DNA of 64,000 bases from JANNRA01 sp031401035. Its GTDB lineage: Bacteria; Desulfobacterota; Binatia; HRBIN30; CADEER01. Both the position numbers and the translations under genes were made by a program. Positions 17,183 through 25,986 of the stretch are shown piece after piece (within the stretch, counting starts at the first letter, position 1; the number at the start of each line of letters is the position of its first letter). The notes beneath the pieces were generated by a model. It had not been told where the DNA came from, ran no database searches, and was given only the letters and a program-made list of their open reading frames with translations. The stretch lies in NCBI GenBank assembly GCA_031401035.1, contig JANNRA010000202.1:17009-81008 (forward strand), written 5' to 3'.

Positions 17183-20100
17183 TCAGCCTGCGGCGGCTGC
17201 CGCGTTCCCGTCCAGCTCCCGCGCCAGCCGCGCCGCCTGCGCGGGGGCGCCCATCGCGGCATACCGCTGCATGGCCGCCTCGAGCTCGCGCCGTGCGGCG
17301 GGCTCGTCGCCGCGCAGGCGCGCCAGGTGGGCGCGGCATTCGTGCACCTCTGGCTGGTAGGCTTGGGCGCCGGTTTCGTCGATCAGCGCCTGGGCGCGGA
17401 TCAGCGCCTGCTCGGCGCGCGCCAGGGCCACCGCATCGGCGCGGCGGAGCTGGGTGTGGGCGAGCGCGAGATGCGCGCGCGCCTCCTCGTACCTGCAGTG
17501 CTGCGTGTGCGCGACCGCAACCGCGGTGTGCGCCTCTTGTTCCGCCCGATCCAGCTCGCCGCGCCCGAGCAATGTCTTGACCAGCTCGGCACGGACCCAG
17601 CCTTCGAACATGCGATTGGAGCCGCTGGTCGCCGCTCGCAGCGCCTCTTCCAGCATCGTGATCGATTCATCCCAGACGGCATCGAGCCGATGGGCGATTC
17701 CCGACGCGAAGGGTCCTGAGAACAGCGATTGCGGGGTGGTGGATCTCGCGCCCGTCTCCAGCGCAGAACGGGCGTGGCGGTGAGCGGCGGCCGCGTCGTC
17801 GCAGAGAACGTCCATCTCGATGCGAGCCAATTGCATCCACGTGAGCACCTCGAAATCCCCGTGCGCCCGCGCCAGATCCTCCGCGCGGTCGCACACCGCC
17901 CTGGCCTCCTCGAGGCGCCCGAGCCGCGCGAGGATCCACGCGTGGGTCATCAGGATACCTAGAAACGGGCTGTAGCCGGTGAACTCCACACCGAGCGCGG
18001 GGTCCGCCGGCAGCGTCCGGCAGGCCGTCTCGCAGGATTCGAGCCCTTCGGCGAGGCGGCCGGCGAAGGTGCAGGCGAACCCCAGAAACGAGCGTTCCGC
18101 GATCTGCAGGCCCTGATCGTCGGTCTGGTCGGCGAGTCGTACCGCCTCGCTGGTGTGATGCACGTAGGCGTCCGAGTCCCCGCCCACGAGGCCGAGCGCA
18201 GCCCCAAAGGTGCCGTGGAGGGCCGCTTGGGTGCGCACGTCGCCGACCTCCTCGGCCAGGCGCCGGCCTTCTTCGAAGATGTCGGTGGCTTCGGCGGTTG
18301 GCGTGCCGAGGCGCCAGGCGAGGTTGAGGTTCCCGACGCACGCGGTGACCCCGAGCTGCAAGGTTTCCATGGTATGCGGCAGCGGCCTCAGCAGGCTGCG
18401 CACGCGCTCCCAGTGCCGCACGCCCTCGGCCGCGTTGGTGACCCCGGCCCACTCGGCGGCGCGCTTGTGCCAGAGGGCAGCGTGCAAGGCCTCGCCGGCC
18501 TGCTCGAAGTGATGCGCCAGCAGTGCCGCCTTCTCGTTCAGCTTCTCGGCGTAGATCTCGGCGGTCGCTCGTGCGACCGCCGCGTGCACGCGAGCCCGGC
18601 GCTCGCGCAGCAAGGTGTCGTACGCCACCTGCTGCGTCAGCGGGTGCTTGAAGGTGTACTCGGCCACCGGATAGAGCGCCTGCTCGTAGACGAACTCCGC
18701 CTGGGCGAGGGAGCGCAGCGCCGCGGTCACGTCGGCCGGCACTGCGTCCCGCGGCGCGACGTCGGCGAGCACCTGCACCAGCACCGGCTCGCTGAACTCC
18801 GTGCCGATCACAGCCGCGGTTTGCAGCACCTGCTTGTGGCGCTCCGCCAGGCGATCGATGCGCGCTGCCAGTACGGCCTGCACGCTGGCCGGGACATCGA
18901 GCGTTTCGACCGGCGCCGTCAGCCGATACTCTCCGGCGCTGCCCTGGAGCCTCCCCGACTCGATCAGGGACTGCACCACTTCCTCGGTGAAGAAGGGATT
19001 GCCGCCGGTGCGCGCGTGGATCGTGTCCGCCAGCCCGGCGATGCTCGGGTCGCCGCCGAGGAGGCTGCCGAGCAACTGGTGCACCGCCTGGGAGCTCAGA
19101 GGCGCCAGCGGCAGTTGCTGGTAGTAGGATCTGCGCACCCACGTGGCTTCGAACTCCGGCCGGAAGTTGACGATGAGCACGAAGCGCGTGCCGGCGATGG
19201 CGTCCACCCACTCTTCCAGCCACGCAGCGCTGGCGCCGTCCATCCAGTGCAGGTCCTCGATCAGGGCGACGGTGTCCTCGGCGCCGTGCTGCACCAGCTT
19301 GCGCAGCACGCCGAAGAGCTGGCGCTGCTTCAGATCGGGGTCGATGTGCGGCACCGGACGGTCCGGGTCGGGCACGCCGAAGAACTCGAAGAGGACCGGC
19401 AGGACCTCACGATAGGCGTCGTCCAACAGGAGCAGATGTCCGGCGAGTTTCTCGCGCGCGCTGCGATCCGAGTCCTGCTCGGTGATGCCGTAGTAGTGGC
19501 GGAAGATCTGCAGGATCGGCAGCAGGGGAACGTTCCGGCCGTGCGCGGCGCAGCGCCCCTCAATGACGCGCAGGCCGGCGGCGCGGCAGTGCTCGGCGAA
19601 CTCGTAGCAGAGCCGGCTCTTGCCCGTCCCCGCCTCGGCCACGACGCCGATCACCTGACCGTTGCCGGCGCGGGCGCGCGCCAGCGCCGTCTCCAGGACG
19701 TCCATCTCGGCGTCGCGGCCGACGAAGCGCGTCAGGCCGCGGGCCTGTGCGACCTGGAGGCGCGTGCGCAGCGCGCTGACGCCCTCGAGTTCGAAGGCCT
19801 GCACCGGCTCGGCGGCGCCCTTGATCGTCACGAGGCCGAGATCGCGCAGGGCGACGTAGCCGGCGACCGCCCTGGCGGTGGCCTCGCTCAGGCAGATCGT
19901 GTGCGCCGCAGCGAGCTGCTCCATGCGCTGCGCCAGCCCCACCGTGTGTCCCTGGGCCGTGTACTCCATGCGCAGGCCGTCGCCGATCGTGCCGACGATC
20001 ACTTCGCCGGAGTTGAGCCCCATGCGGGTGCAGAAGCTCAGCCCGTGGGTGCGGCGCAATTCCTCGCCATAGCCGCGCAGCGCATCGCGCAGATGGAGCG

Positions 20101-20551
20101 CCGCGAAGCAGGCGCGCTGGGCGTGGTCCTCGTGCGCGATCGGGGCGCCGAACAGCGCCATGATGCCGTCGCCGGTGAACTTGTCGACGAAGCCCTCGAA
20201 GCGCTCGACGCCGTCGGCGAGGATGGTGAAGAAGCGCTGCATGATGGCGCTCCACTCTTCGGCATCGAGCCGTTCGGCCAGGTCCATCGACCCCTGCACG
20301 TCGGCGAAGAGCACCGTCACCTGCTTGCGCTCGCCTTCGCGGGCGCTGCGCGAGGTGGAGATCTTCTCGGCCAGGGGCGTCGGCGCCGGCACGCCACGCC
20401 CGCCCAGCGCCGCCCCGCAGCCGCCGCAGAACTTCTCGCCGGGCTCGTTCGTCGATCCGCATGCGGCGCAGGGCGCCGCGAGCGCCGCCCCGCATTCAGC
20501 GCAGAAGCGGCGGCCGGGGCGGTTCTCGTGGGTGCAGGACGGGCAGCGCAT
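17183..20551 (-). CDS. Zinc-ribbon/class III cyclase/AAA/TPR signalling protein 1
   Basis: A 1122-residue cytoplasmic protein in four parts: two zinc ribbons (Cys3, 6, 17, 20 and Cys28, 31, 42, 45); a class III nucleotide cyclase domain (about 75-260: VTVLFADVQGSMDLAE, KFTGDGIMALFGAP); an AAA ATPase module (P-loop VAEAGTGKSRL, Walker B VALIEDLHWMDG); and a long TPR-like helical tail. The metal-binding Asp residues and a Lys before GDG are present, but the Asn usual in the transition-state segment is replaced (HTVGLAQRMEQ), so cyclase activity is uncertain. It faces a paralogue of equal layout across 156 bases. Probably a sensor or regulator whose input is unknown. Confidence 0.85.
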   Translation of the reverse strand: MRCPSCTHENRPGRRFCAECGAALAAPCAACGSTNEPGEKFCGGCGAALGGRGVPAPTPLAEKISTSRSAREGERKQVTVLFADVQGSMDLAERLDAEEWSAIMQRFFTILADGVERFEGFVDKFTGDGIMALFGAPIAHEDHAQRACFAALHLRDALRGYGEELRRTHGLSFCTRMGLNSGEVIVGTIGDGLRMEYTAQGHTVGLAQRMEQLAAAHTICLSEATARAVAGYVALRDLGLVTIKGAAEPVQAFELEGVSALRTRLQVAQARGLTRFVGRDAEMDVLETALARARAGNGQVIGVVAEAGTGKSRLCYEFAEHCRAAGLRVIEGRCAAHGRNVPLLPILQIFRHYYGITEQDSDRSAREKLAGHLLLLDDAYREVLPVLFEFFGVPDPDRPVPHIDPDLKQRQLFGVLRKLVQHGAEDTVALIEDLHWMDGASAAWLEEWVDAIAGTRFVLIVNFRPEFEATWVRRSYYQQLPLAPLSSQAVHQLLGSLLGGDPSIAGLADTIHARTGGNPFFTEEVVQSLIESGRLQGSAGEYRLTAPVETLDVPASVQAVLAARIDRLAERHKQVLQTAAVIGTEFSEPVLVQVLADVAPRDAVPADVTAALRSLAQAEFVYEQALYPVAEYTFKHPLTQQVAYDTLLRERRARVHAAVARATAEIYAEKLNEKAALLAHHFEQAGEALHAALWHKRAAEWAGVTNAAEGVRHWERVRSLLRPLPHTMETLQLGVTACVGNLNLAWRLGTPTAEATDIFEEGRRLAEEVGDVRTQAALHGTFGAALGLVGGDSDAYVHHTSEAVRLADQTDDQGLQIAERSFLGFACTFAGRLAEGLESCETACRTLPADPALGVEFTGYSPFLGILMTHAWILARLGRLEEARAVCDRAEDLARAHGDFEVLTWMQLARIEMDVLCDDAAAAHRHARSALETGARSTTPQSLFSGPFASGIAHRLDAVWDESITMLEEALRAATSGSNRMFEGWVRAELVKTLLGRGELDRAEQEAHTAVAVAHTQHCRYEEARAHLALAHTQLRRADAVALARAEQALIRAQALIDETGAQAYQPEVHECRAHLARLRGDEPAARRELEAAMQRYAAMGAPAQAARLARELDGNAAAAAG

Positions 20552-20707
20552 CTACTGGTCGGGGCCCCGTAGCATACCTGCCTGGCGATCCGGCAAGCGG
20601 CAGGACACACAACCGGGCGCGGACGCCACCGGCAGCCGCCGTCGGCTTCGCGCCAGGCGCGGCGCGTGCCGTTGACCGTGCGCAGGGCGGTCGCATAGGG
20701 AACGCCG
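20552..20707. other. Intergenic region between head-to-head paralogues
   Basis: These 156 bases separate the divergent starts of the two cyclase-AAA-TPR genes and must hold both promoters. The sequence is very GC-rich; I find no clear -35/-10 pair or palindrome of more than a few bases. Confidence 0.4.
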
Positions 20708-23700
20708 GTGCCGACCGACGCCAGCATCGCGTGCCCGGCCTGCGCGCACGAAAACCCCACGGCGACGAAGTTCTGTCATGAGTGCGGAACGCCCATGGTC
20801 CGGCGTTGCGGCCAGTGCGAGGCGGAGCTCGCGGCGAGCATGAAATTCTGCGGCGAGTGCGGGGCGCCCGCCGCCCCGCGACCAACGCTGGCGCGGCCAA
20901 CCCCGCCAGCGCATCTCGCCGACAAGATCCGCGCCGTCCGTACGACGCTCACCGGTGAGCGCAAGCACGTCACCGTGCTCTTTGCCGACGTCAAGGGCTC
21001 GATGGCCCTTGCCGAGGATACCGACCCCGAGGTGTTCCATCGCGTCATGGAGCATACCGCGCGCCTCCTCGCCGACGGCGTGCATCGCTTCGAGGGCACC
21101 GTCACCCAGTACACCGGCGACGGCATCATGGCGCTCTTCGGCGCGCCCATCGCGCACGAGGACCATGCGCAACGCGCCTGCTGGGCGGCGCTGCATCTGC
21201 GCGAGCGGCTCGGACACTACGCCGACGAGCTGCGGCTCGCCGACGGGCTCAACCTCTCGCTACGCATCGGCCTCAACTCCGGCGAGGTGGTCGTCGGCGC
21301 CATCGGCGACGACCTGCGGATGGACTACACGGCGCAGGGCCACACCGTCGGACTCGCCGCACGCATGGAGCAGATCGCCGCGGCCGACCGCGTCTACCTG
21401 AGCGAGCACACGGCGCGACTCGTCGACGGCTACTTCCGCGTCCGCGACCTCGGGCCGACGACGGTGAAGGGCGTCAGCGAGCTCGTCCGCGTTTACGAGC
21501 TCGAGGATGTGGGCGCCCTGCGGACCCGCCTCGACGTGTCGCGCCGGCGCGGCTTCTCGCGCTTCGTCGGCCGCGTCAGCGAGGTGGCGGCGCTCGAGGC
21601 GGCGCTCGCCCGCGCCGTCGAGGGCCACGGGCAGGTGGTCGGGCTCGTCGCCGAGCCGGGCGTCGGCAAGAGCCGGCTCTGCTTCGAGCTGCTGCAGCGC
21701 TGCCGCGTCCAGGGCATTGCGGTGCAGGAGGCGCACTGCGTGCCACACGGCAAGACCATCCCCTTCCTCCCCGTCCTCGAGCTGATGCGCAACATCCACG
21801 GCATGACCGAGCAGGATCGCCCGCAGACGGCGCGCGAGAAGATCGCCGGGCGACTGCTCCTGCTCGACGAGGATCTGCGCGACAGCCTGCCGCTGGTCTT
21901 CGACTTCCTCGGCGTCGCCGATCCCCAGCACCCGCTGCCGCGCATGGACCCGGAAGCGCGCCAGCGCCAACTGTTCGCCGTCGTGCGCCGCGCCATCCAG
22001 GCGCGCAGCCGGCGCGAGCCGGCGGTGGTTCTGATGGAGGACCTGCACTGGCTCGACGCCGCCAGCGAGCTGTTCGTCGAGAACCTGGTGGAGGCCGTCG
22101 CCGGCACGCGGACGCTGCTGCTGCTCAACTTCCGGCCGGAGTACCACGCCGCGTGGATGCAACGGTCGTACTACCAGCAGCTGCCGCTGCTGCCGCTCGG
22201 CGTCGACGCCATCGCCGAGCTGCTCAGCGACCTGCTCGGCACCTCCGCGGCGCTGGGCGGACTGGCCACCCTGATCCGGGAGCGCACGGGAGGGAACCCG
22301 TTCTTCGTCGAGGAAGTGGTGCGCTCGCTGGCCGAGAGCGGCGCCCTCGCCGGCGAGCGCGGTGCCTACCGGCTCGAGCGCCCCATCGACGCCATCACGC
22401 TGCCCGCCACCGTGCAGGCGGTGCTGGCGGCGCGCATCGACCGCCTGCCCGAGCGCGAGAAGACGCTCCTGCAAACGGCGGCCGTCATCGGCAAGGAGTT
22501 CGCCGAGTCGATCCTGCGGCGCATGGTCGCCAACGCCGACCTGGCGCCGCCGTTGCGCGCCCTCGTCGCCGCCGAGTTCCTCTACGAAGAGGCGCTCTAC
22601 CCGGAGCCCATCTACGCCTTCAAGCATCCGCTGACGCAGGAGGTGGCGTACCGCTCGCAGCTCGGCGAGCGGCGCCGGCACCTGCACGCCGCGGTGGCGC
22701 GGGCGATGGAAGAGGCCTACCCGACCAAGCTCGACGAGCACGCTGCCCTGTTGGCGCACCACTGGGAGGAGGCCGGGGAGGCGTTCGTCGCCGCGCTCGC
22801 GCATCAGCGCGCGGCGGGGTGGATCGGCGTGCGCGATCGGGCCGAGACGCTGCGCCACTGGACGCAGGTGCGGCACCTGCTCGCCACGGTGCCGGCCTCC
22901 GCCGAGGTGCTCGCGCTCGGCGTCATGGCGCGCGATGCGATGCTGCTGCACGGGCTCTTCTGCGGCATGAGCGACGACGAAGCCGACGCCCTCTTCGCCG
23001 AGGGCATGGCCCTGGCGGGGCACCTGCCCCAGCCGGCGGCGCGCATCCAACTGCTGAACCGGATGGTGGCTCGCAAGAACCTGACCGGCCGTCCCGACGC
23101 GGCGCTGGCCGCCGAGTCACGTCGGCGCGCCGAGGAGACCGGGGACCCCTTTCTCGACTTTATGACGCGCAGTTCGATGGCGATGACGATGGAGAACCTC
23201 GGGCGCCTTGCCGACGCCATCGCCGGCCTCGAGCACTGCGAGGCCGTCTGTGCCGGCGACCCCGACTACGGTTCGGGTATCACCGGCTTCAACATCCACG
23301 GGCTTCTACTGTCCGTCCACGCCGTCTGCCTCGTATGCCAGGGGCGCCCGACCGACGCCCTCAGCCTCGTCGAGCGCGCGGTCGAGCTCGCGCGCGAGCG
23401 GCGCGATCACGAGATCGCCGCGGCCGCGAGCGCGTCCGGGTTCGTCGCCTGCGAGATGCTCGGCGACGCCCCGGGAGCGCTGGCCTACGCGCGCGAGCAG
23501 ATGCGGAGCGTCGAGGCCGGCGCCGACGGCCTCCGCCAGTTCGCGCTGACGACCCTCGGCCGCGCGCATCTCATGCAGGGGGAGTGGGAGATCGCCAGCG
23601 ACGCGCTGCAGGCGTCGCTCGACCTGACCCGGAGGGTTCGAACCGGGCTCGCGTACGAGGCGTTGATTCTCGCCTTCCTCGCCGACGCGCGCCTCGGGGC

Positions 23701-24058
23701 CGGCGATCTCGACGGCGCGCGCGAGCGGGCCGACGAGGCGGTCGCCGTCGCGCGCCGGCGCCAGACCGCCCTCTCCGAGATCGTCGCGCTGCTCGCCCGC
23801 GCCCGCATCGGCCTGGCGACCGACGGCGCCTCACCGGCGGTCGAGCGCGACCTCGACGACGCGACGGCCGTCGTCGCGCAGACGACCGCGCGCGGCTACC
23901 TGCCCGACATTCACATCGAGCGAGCCCGGCTCGCCGCCCGGCGCGGCGACGCGCGGGAACGCGAGCGCCACCTGCGCGAGGCGCACCGGCTCTTCGTCGC
24001 CATGGGCGCCACGCCGCGCGCCGAGGGTGTCGCCGCGGACCTGGAACGCGACGCCTGA
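20708..24058 (+). CDS. Zinc-ribbon/class III cyclase/AAA/TPR signalling protein 2
   Basis: A 1116-residue paralogue of the protein at 17183-20551 with the same order of parts: zinc ribbons (Cys9, 12, 23, 26 and 34, 37, 48, 51), class III cyclase domain (VTVLFADVKGSMALAE; TGDGIMALFGAP), AAA module (VAEPGVGKSRL; VVLMEDLHWLD) and TPR-like tail. It differs in having Gln-Tyr in place of Lys-Phe before TGDG and shares the replaced Asn segment (HTVGLAARMEQ). The start is GTG at 20708, just before the first zinc ribbon. Head-to-head arrangement suggests an old inverted duplication and possibly shared control. Confidence 0.85.
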   Translation: MPTDASIACPACAHENPTATKFCHECGTPMVRRCGQCEAELAASMKFCGECGAPAAPRPTLARPTPPAHLADKIRAVRTTLTGERKHVTVLFADVKGSMALAEDTDPEVFHRVMEHTARLLADGVHRFEGTVTQYTGDGIMALFGAPIAHEDHAQRACWAALHLRERLGHYADELRLADGLNLSLRIGLNSGEVVVGAIGDDLRMDYTAQGHTVGLAARMEQIAAADRVYLSEHTARLVDGYFRVRDLGPTTVKGVSELVRVYELEDVGALRTRLDVSRRRGFSRFVGRVSEVAALEAALARAVEGHGQVVGLVAEPGVGKSRLCFELLQRCRVQGIAVQEAHCVPHGKTIPFLPVLELMRNIHGMTEQDRPQTAREKIAGRLLLLDEDLRDSLPLVFDFLGVADPQHPLPRMDPEARQRQLFAVVRRAIQARSRREPAVVLMEDLHWLDAASELFVENLVEAVAGTRTLLLLNFRPEYHAAWMQRSYYQQLPLLPLGVDAIAELLSDLLGTSAALGGLATLIRERTGGNPFFVEEVVRSLAESGALAGERGAYRLERPIDAITLPATVQAVLAARIDRLPEREKTLLQTAAVIGKEFAESILRRMVANADLAPPLRALVAAEFLYEEALYPEPIYAFKHPLTQEVAYRSQLGERRRHLHAAVARAMEEAYPTKLDEHAALLAHHWEEAGEAFVAALAHQRAAGWIGVRDRAETLRHWTQVRHLLATVPASAEVLALGVMARDAMLLHGLFCGMSDDEADALFAEGMALAGHLPQPAARIQLLNRMVARKNLTGRPDAALAAESRRRAEETGDPFLDFMTRSSMAMTMENLGRLADAIAGLEHCEAVCAGDPDYGSGITGFNIHGLLLSVHAVCLVCQGRPTDALSLVERAVELARERRDHEIAAAASASGFVACEMLGDAPGALAYAREQMRSVEAGADGLRQFALTTLGRAHLMQGEWEIASDALQASLDLTRRVRTGLAYEALILAFLADARLGAGDLDGARERADEAVAVARRRQTALSEIVALLARARIGLATDGASPAVERDLDDATAVVAQTTARGYLPDIHIERARLAARRGDARERERHLREAHRLFVAMGATPRAEGVAADLERDA

Positions 24059-24105
24059 GATCCGGCCCGGGTGCGCCCGGCCGACCCCCTTCCTGCGTCC
24101 GACCC

Positions 24106-24186
24106 GGAGGGCTCCGCTCCGTCGGCGCCGGTTGGATTGGGGCACCACGCCATGATGCAACAGGCGCCGACGCAGCGGCGCCCTGC
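24106..24186. repeat. Palindromic element, 31-19-31 geometry (diverged)
   Basis: A left arm (24106-24136) and a right arm (24156-24186), each 31 bases, are separated by 19 bases. Both arms are variants of the sequence found perfectly repeated at 32727-32807 and singly at 6113-6143; for example both keep CGTCGGCGCC or its complement. Arms have several mismatches to one another. It sits between two convergent genes and could form a long hairpin. Confidence 0.7.
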
Positions 24187-24213
24187 ACGAGAAGCGCAGC
24201 GGCACGGCGCCGC

Positions 24214-25284
24214 TCATGGCAGCACCGACGCCGCGTCGATCTCCACCGCGGTAGCGAAGATGCGTCGGCACATGACGTCGGCGAGCAGGCGCGGGCGACC
24301 GATCGTGCCGAGCACGCCGGCGTGGAAATGCACCGGCCAACTGATCAGCGCCAGGACGCCGAGGCGGAAGTCGCGCAGGGCCTCGGCCTCCGTGTAGTCG
24401 GCGACGCCGCCGGCGTGCAGGGCGGCGTGCCAGGCGCGCACGACGTCGAGGTGATGGCCGGCGCGTTCGCGCGGCAGCTCGCTGCCTGCCGTCAGGCGGG
24501 CGATGTCGAAGGCCCCCATGCTGCGCACGGCGAGCTGCCAATCGACGATCAGCACCGCGTCGTCGCCGTCGGGCGGACCGAACAGCAGGTTGTCGGCGCG
24601 CAGGTCGCTGTGGACGATGGTGGGCGGCCGGCGCGCCATCTCCGCCTCGACCCAGGCGGCGCCGCCGCCGCGCAGACGGGCGCCGACGGCGAGGCCGGCG
24701 GGCCCGATGGCGGCGCCGAAGTGCTGCTCCAGCGACGGCCACTGCGCGTCGAAGTCGACCGCGACGCGGTTGCTCGCCGGCATCCACGCCAACTGCGCCA
24801 GCGCGGCGTCGCCCCAGAAGCGCGCCTGCAGCCGGCCGACCAGGCGCGCCGTCGCCAGTACCTGCGCGGCGTGCATCCCGGCCACCTGGTCGCCCGCGGT
24901 CGCGAAGCTGAGATCCTCGAGTACCAGCGCGTAGTCGGGCGGCTCGTGCACGGCGCCGTAGCAGCGCGGCAGGCGCACCGGCGCCAGCGGCGCCACCTCG
25001 CGGTAGAAGCGCAGCTCGCGCGCAAAGGCGTGCAACTCGTCGCCGAAGTCGCGGTACGCCCCGGCGGCGGGCGGCAGCTTGACGATCAACGAAGCCGGCG
25101 CGCCGCTGGCCTCGCCCTCGTACCGCAAGTCGACGCGCACGACGCGGCTGAGGAAGCCCTCGACACCGCCGAGCCGGCGCTGGTGCAGCGCCGCCACCCG
25201 TCCGGCGCCGAGCGCGCCGCTGTCGCGCAAGACCGCGGTGAGCCATTCCGGACTGATCTCCTCGGGGCGGCGCGGCGTCGGCAT
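24214..25284 (-). CDS. Kinase-like phosphotransferase (APH/EcKL type)
   Basis: A 356-residue protein of the aminoglycoside-phosphotransferase/choline-kinase fold: SLIVKLPP (ATP-binding Lys), the Brenner-type catalytic loop IVHSDLRADNLLF with catalytic Asp and metal-binding Asn, and the DFG-equivalent VLIVDWQLAVR. The sequence resembles the CHK/EcKL-like group common in environmental bacteria, thought to phosphorylate small hydroxylated molecules, not antibiotics in particular. The ATG at 25284 is the start that gives the normal N-terminus. A second, distant member lies at 44383-45579. Confidence 0.8.
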   Translation of the reverse strand: MPTPRRPEEISPEWLTAVLRDSGALGAGRVAALHQRRLGGVEGFLSRVVRVDLRYEGEASGAPASLIVKLPPAAGAYRDFGDELHAFARELRFYREVAPLAPVRLPRCYGAVHEPPDYALVLEDLSFATAGDQVAGMHAAQVLATARLVGRLQARFWGDAALAQLAWMPASNRVAVDFDAQWPSLEQHFGAAIGPAGLAVGARLRGGGAAWVEAEMARRPPTIVHSDLRADNLLFGPPDGDDAVLIVDWQLAVRSMGAFDIARLTAGSELPRERAGHHLDVVRAWHAALHAGGVADYTEAEALRDFRLGVLALISWPVHFHAGVLGTIGRPRLLADVMCRRIFATAVEIDAASVLP

Positions 25285-25465
25285 GGGCGACGGGCATAGC
25301 TCGTCGCGGCCGCGCCTGGAAGCTGCGCCGGTTGATTTGGGCCGGCCTGGCTCAGGGCAGCCGGCGCACCCGATCGCAGGGCGGAAAACGCAAGCCGCAC
25401 AACGGAAATCCCGCCTTGGCACGGGCGCTGCAATCTCCCCGGTCAACGACAAGGGAGGCCAACTC

Positions 25466-25939
25466 ATGATGCAGCACGCGACCATCGACCGAATGATGAA
25501 CGACCCCGGCGTCAACGACGACGGCCCGCTCAGCGCGCCCTACGTACGCGAGCAGCTCCAGGAGCTGCTCGGCGGCAGGCAGGCCGACGTGGCCGGCGCG
25601 CCCGAGCGCGCGCTGATGCACGCCATGTTGCAGGACGCCGTCATGTGCCTGATCGGCGAAGCGGCGCCGGCGAGCGATCGCGAGCGGCTGGCGGCCGACG
25701 CCCGCTACTGGGTCGAATCGCATTCGCGCGAGTGGGTGTTCGCCTTCGAGAGCGTCTGCGACGGTCTCGGCATCGACGCCGACTGGGCGCGTCGCCGGTT
25801 ACTGGCGATCGCCGACACGCGCCGTTCGACGGCGACGCAGGGCTGCGCGCTGCGTTCGTTGCGCAAGGGCGGCAGCCGCCGCCGCCGCGCCATCCACTAC
25901 ATGGGCAGCCGCCGCGGCAGCGTCGCCGACCCGGTCTGA
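25466..25939 (+). CDS. Hypothetical protein, basic C-terminus
   Basis: A 157-residue protein with a strong ribosome site (AAGGGAGG, seven bases before the ATG). It is mostly helical; a central segment (AMLQDAVMCLIGEA, then RYWVESHSREWVFAFESVCDGL) looks like a compact bundle, and ESVCDGLGIDADWARRRL resembles a small DNA-binding helix-turn-helix ending before a very basic tail (GGSRRRRAIHY). I recognise no named family; a phage- or regulator-like role is conceivable. It precedes the ABC gene by 47 bases on the same strand. Confidence 0.65.
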   Translation: MMQHATIDRMMNDPGVNDDGPLSAPYVREQLQELLGGRQADVAGAPERALMHAMLQDAVMCLIGEAAPASDRERLAADARYWVESHSREWVFAFESVCDGLGIDADWARRRLLAIADTRRSTATQGCALRSLRKGGSRRRRAIHYMGSRRGSVADPV

Positions 25940-25986
25940 TCACCGGCGTGGTTGCCTGAGCGCGGCGGCGCCGATAATGGCGCCGC

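Noticed and set aside
18155..20572. Plus-strand open frame of 805 residues
   Set aside because: Antisense shadow of the first cyclase-AAA-TPR gene, which has clear domains.
22153..25299. Plus-strand open frame of 1048 residues
   Set aside because: Arg/Ala/Gly-rich shadow of the cyclase-AAA gene and of the antisense of the phosphotransferase; no domain motifs.
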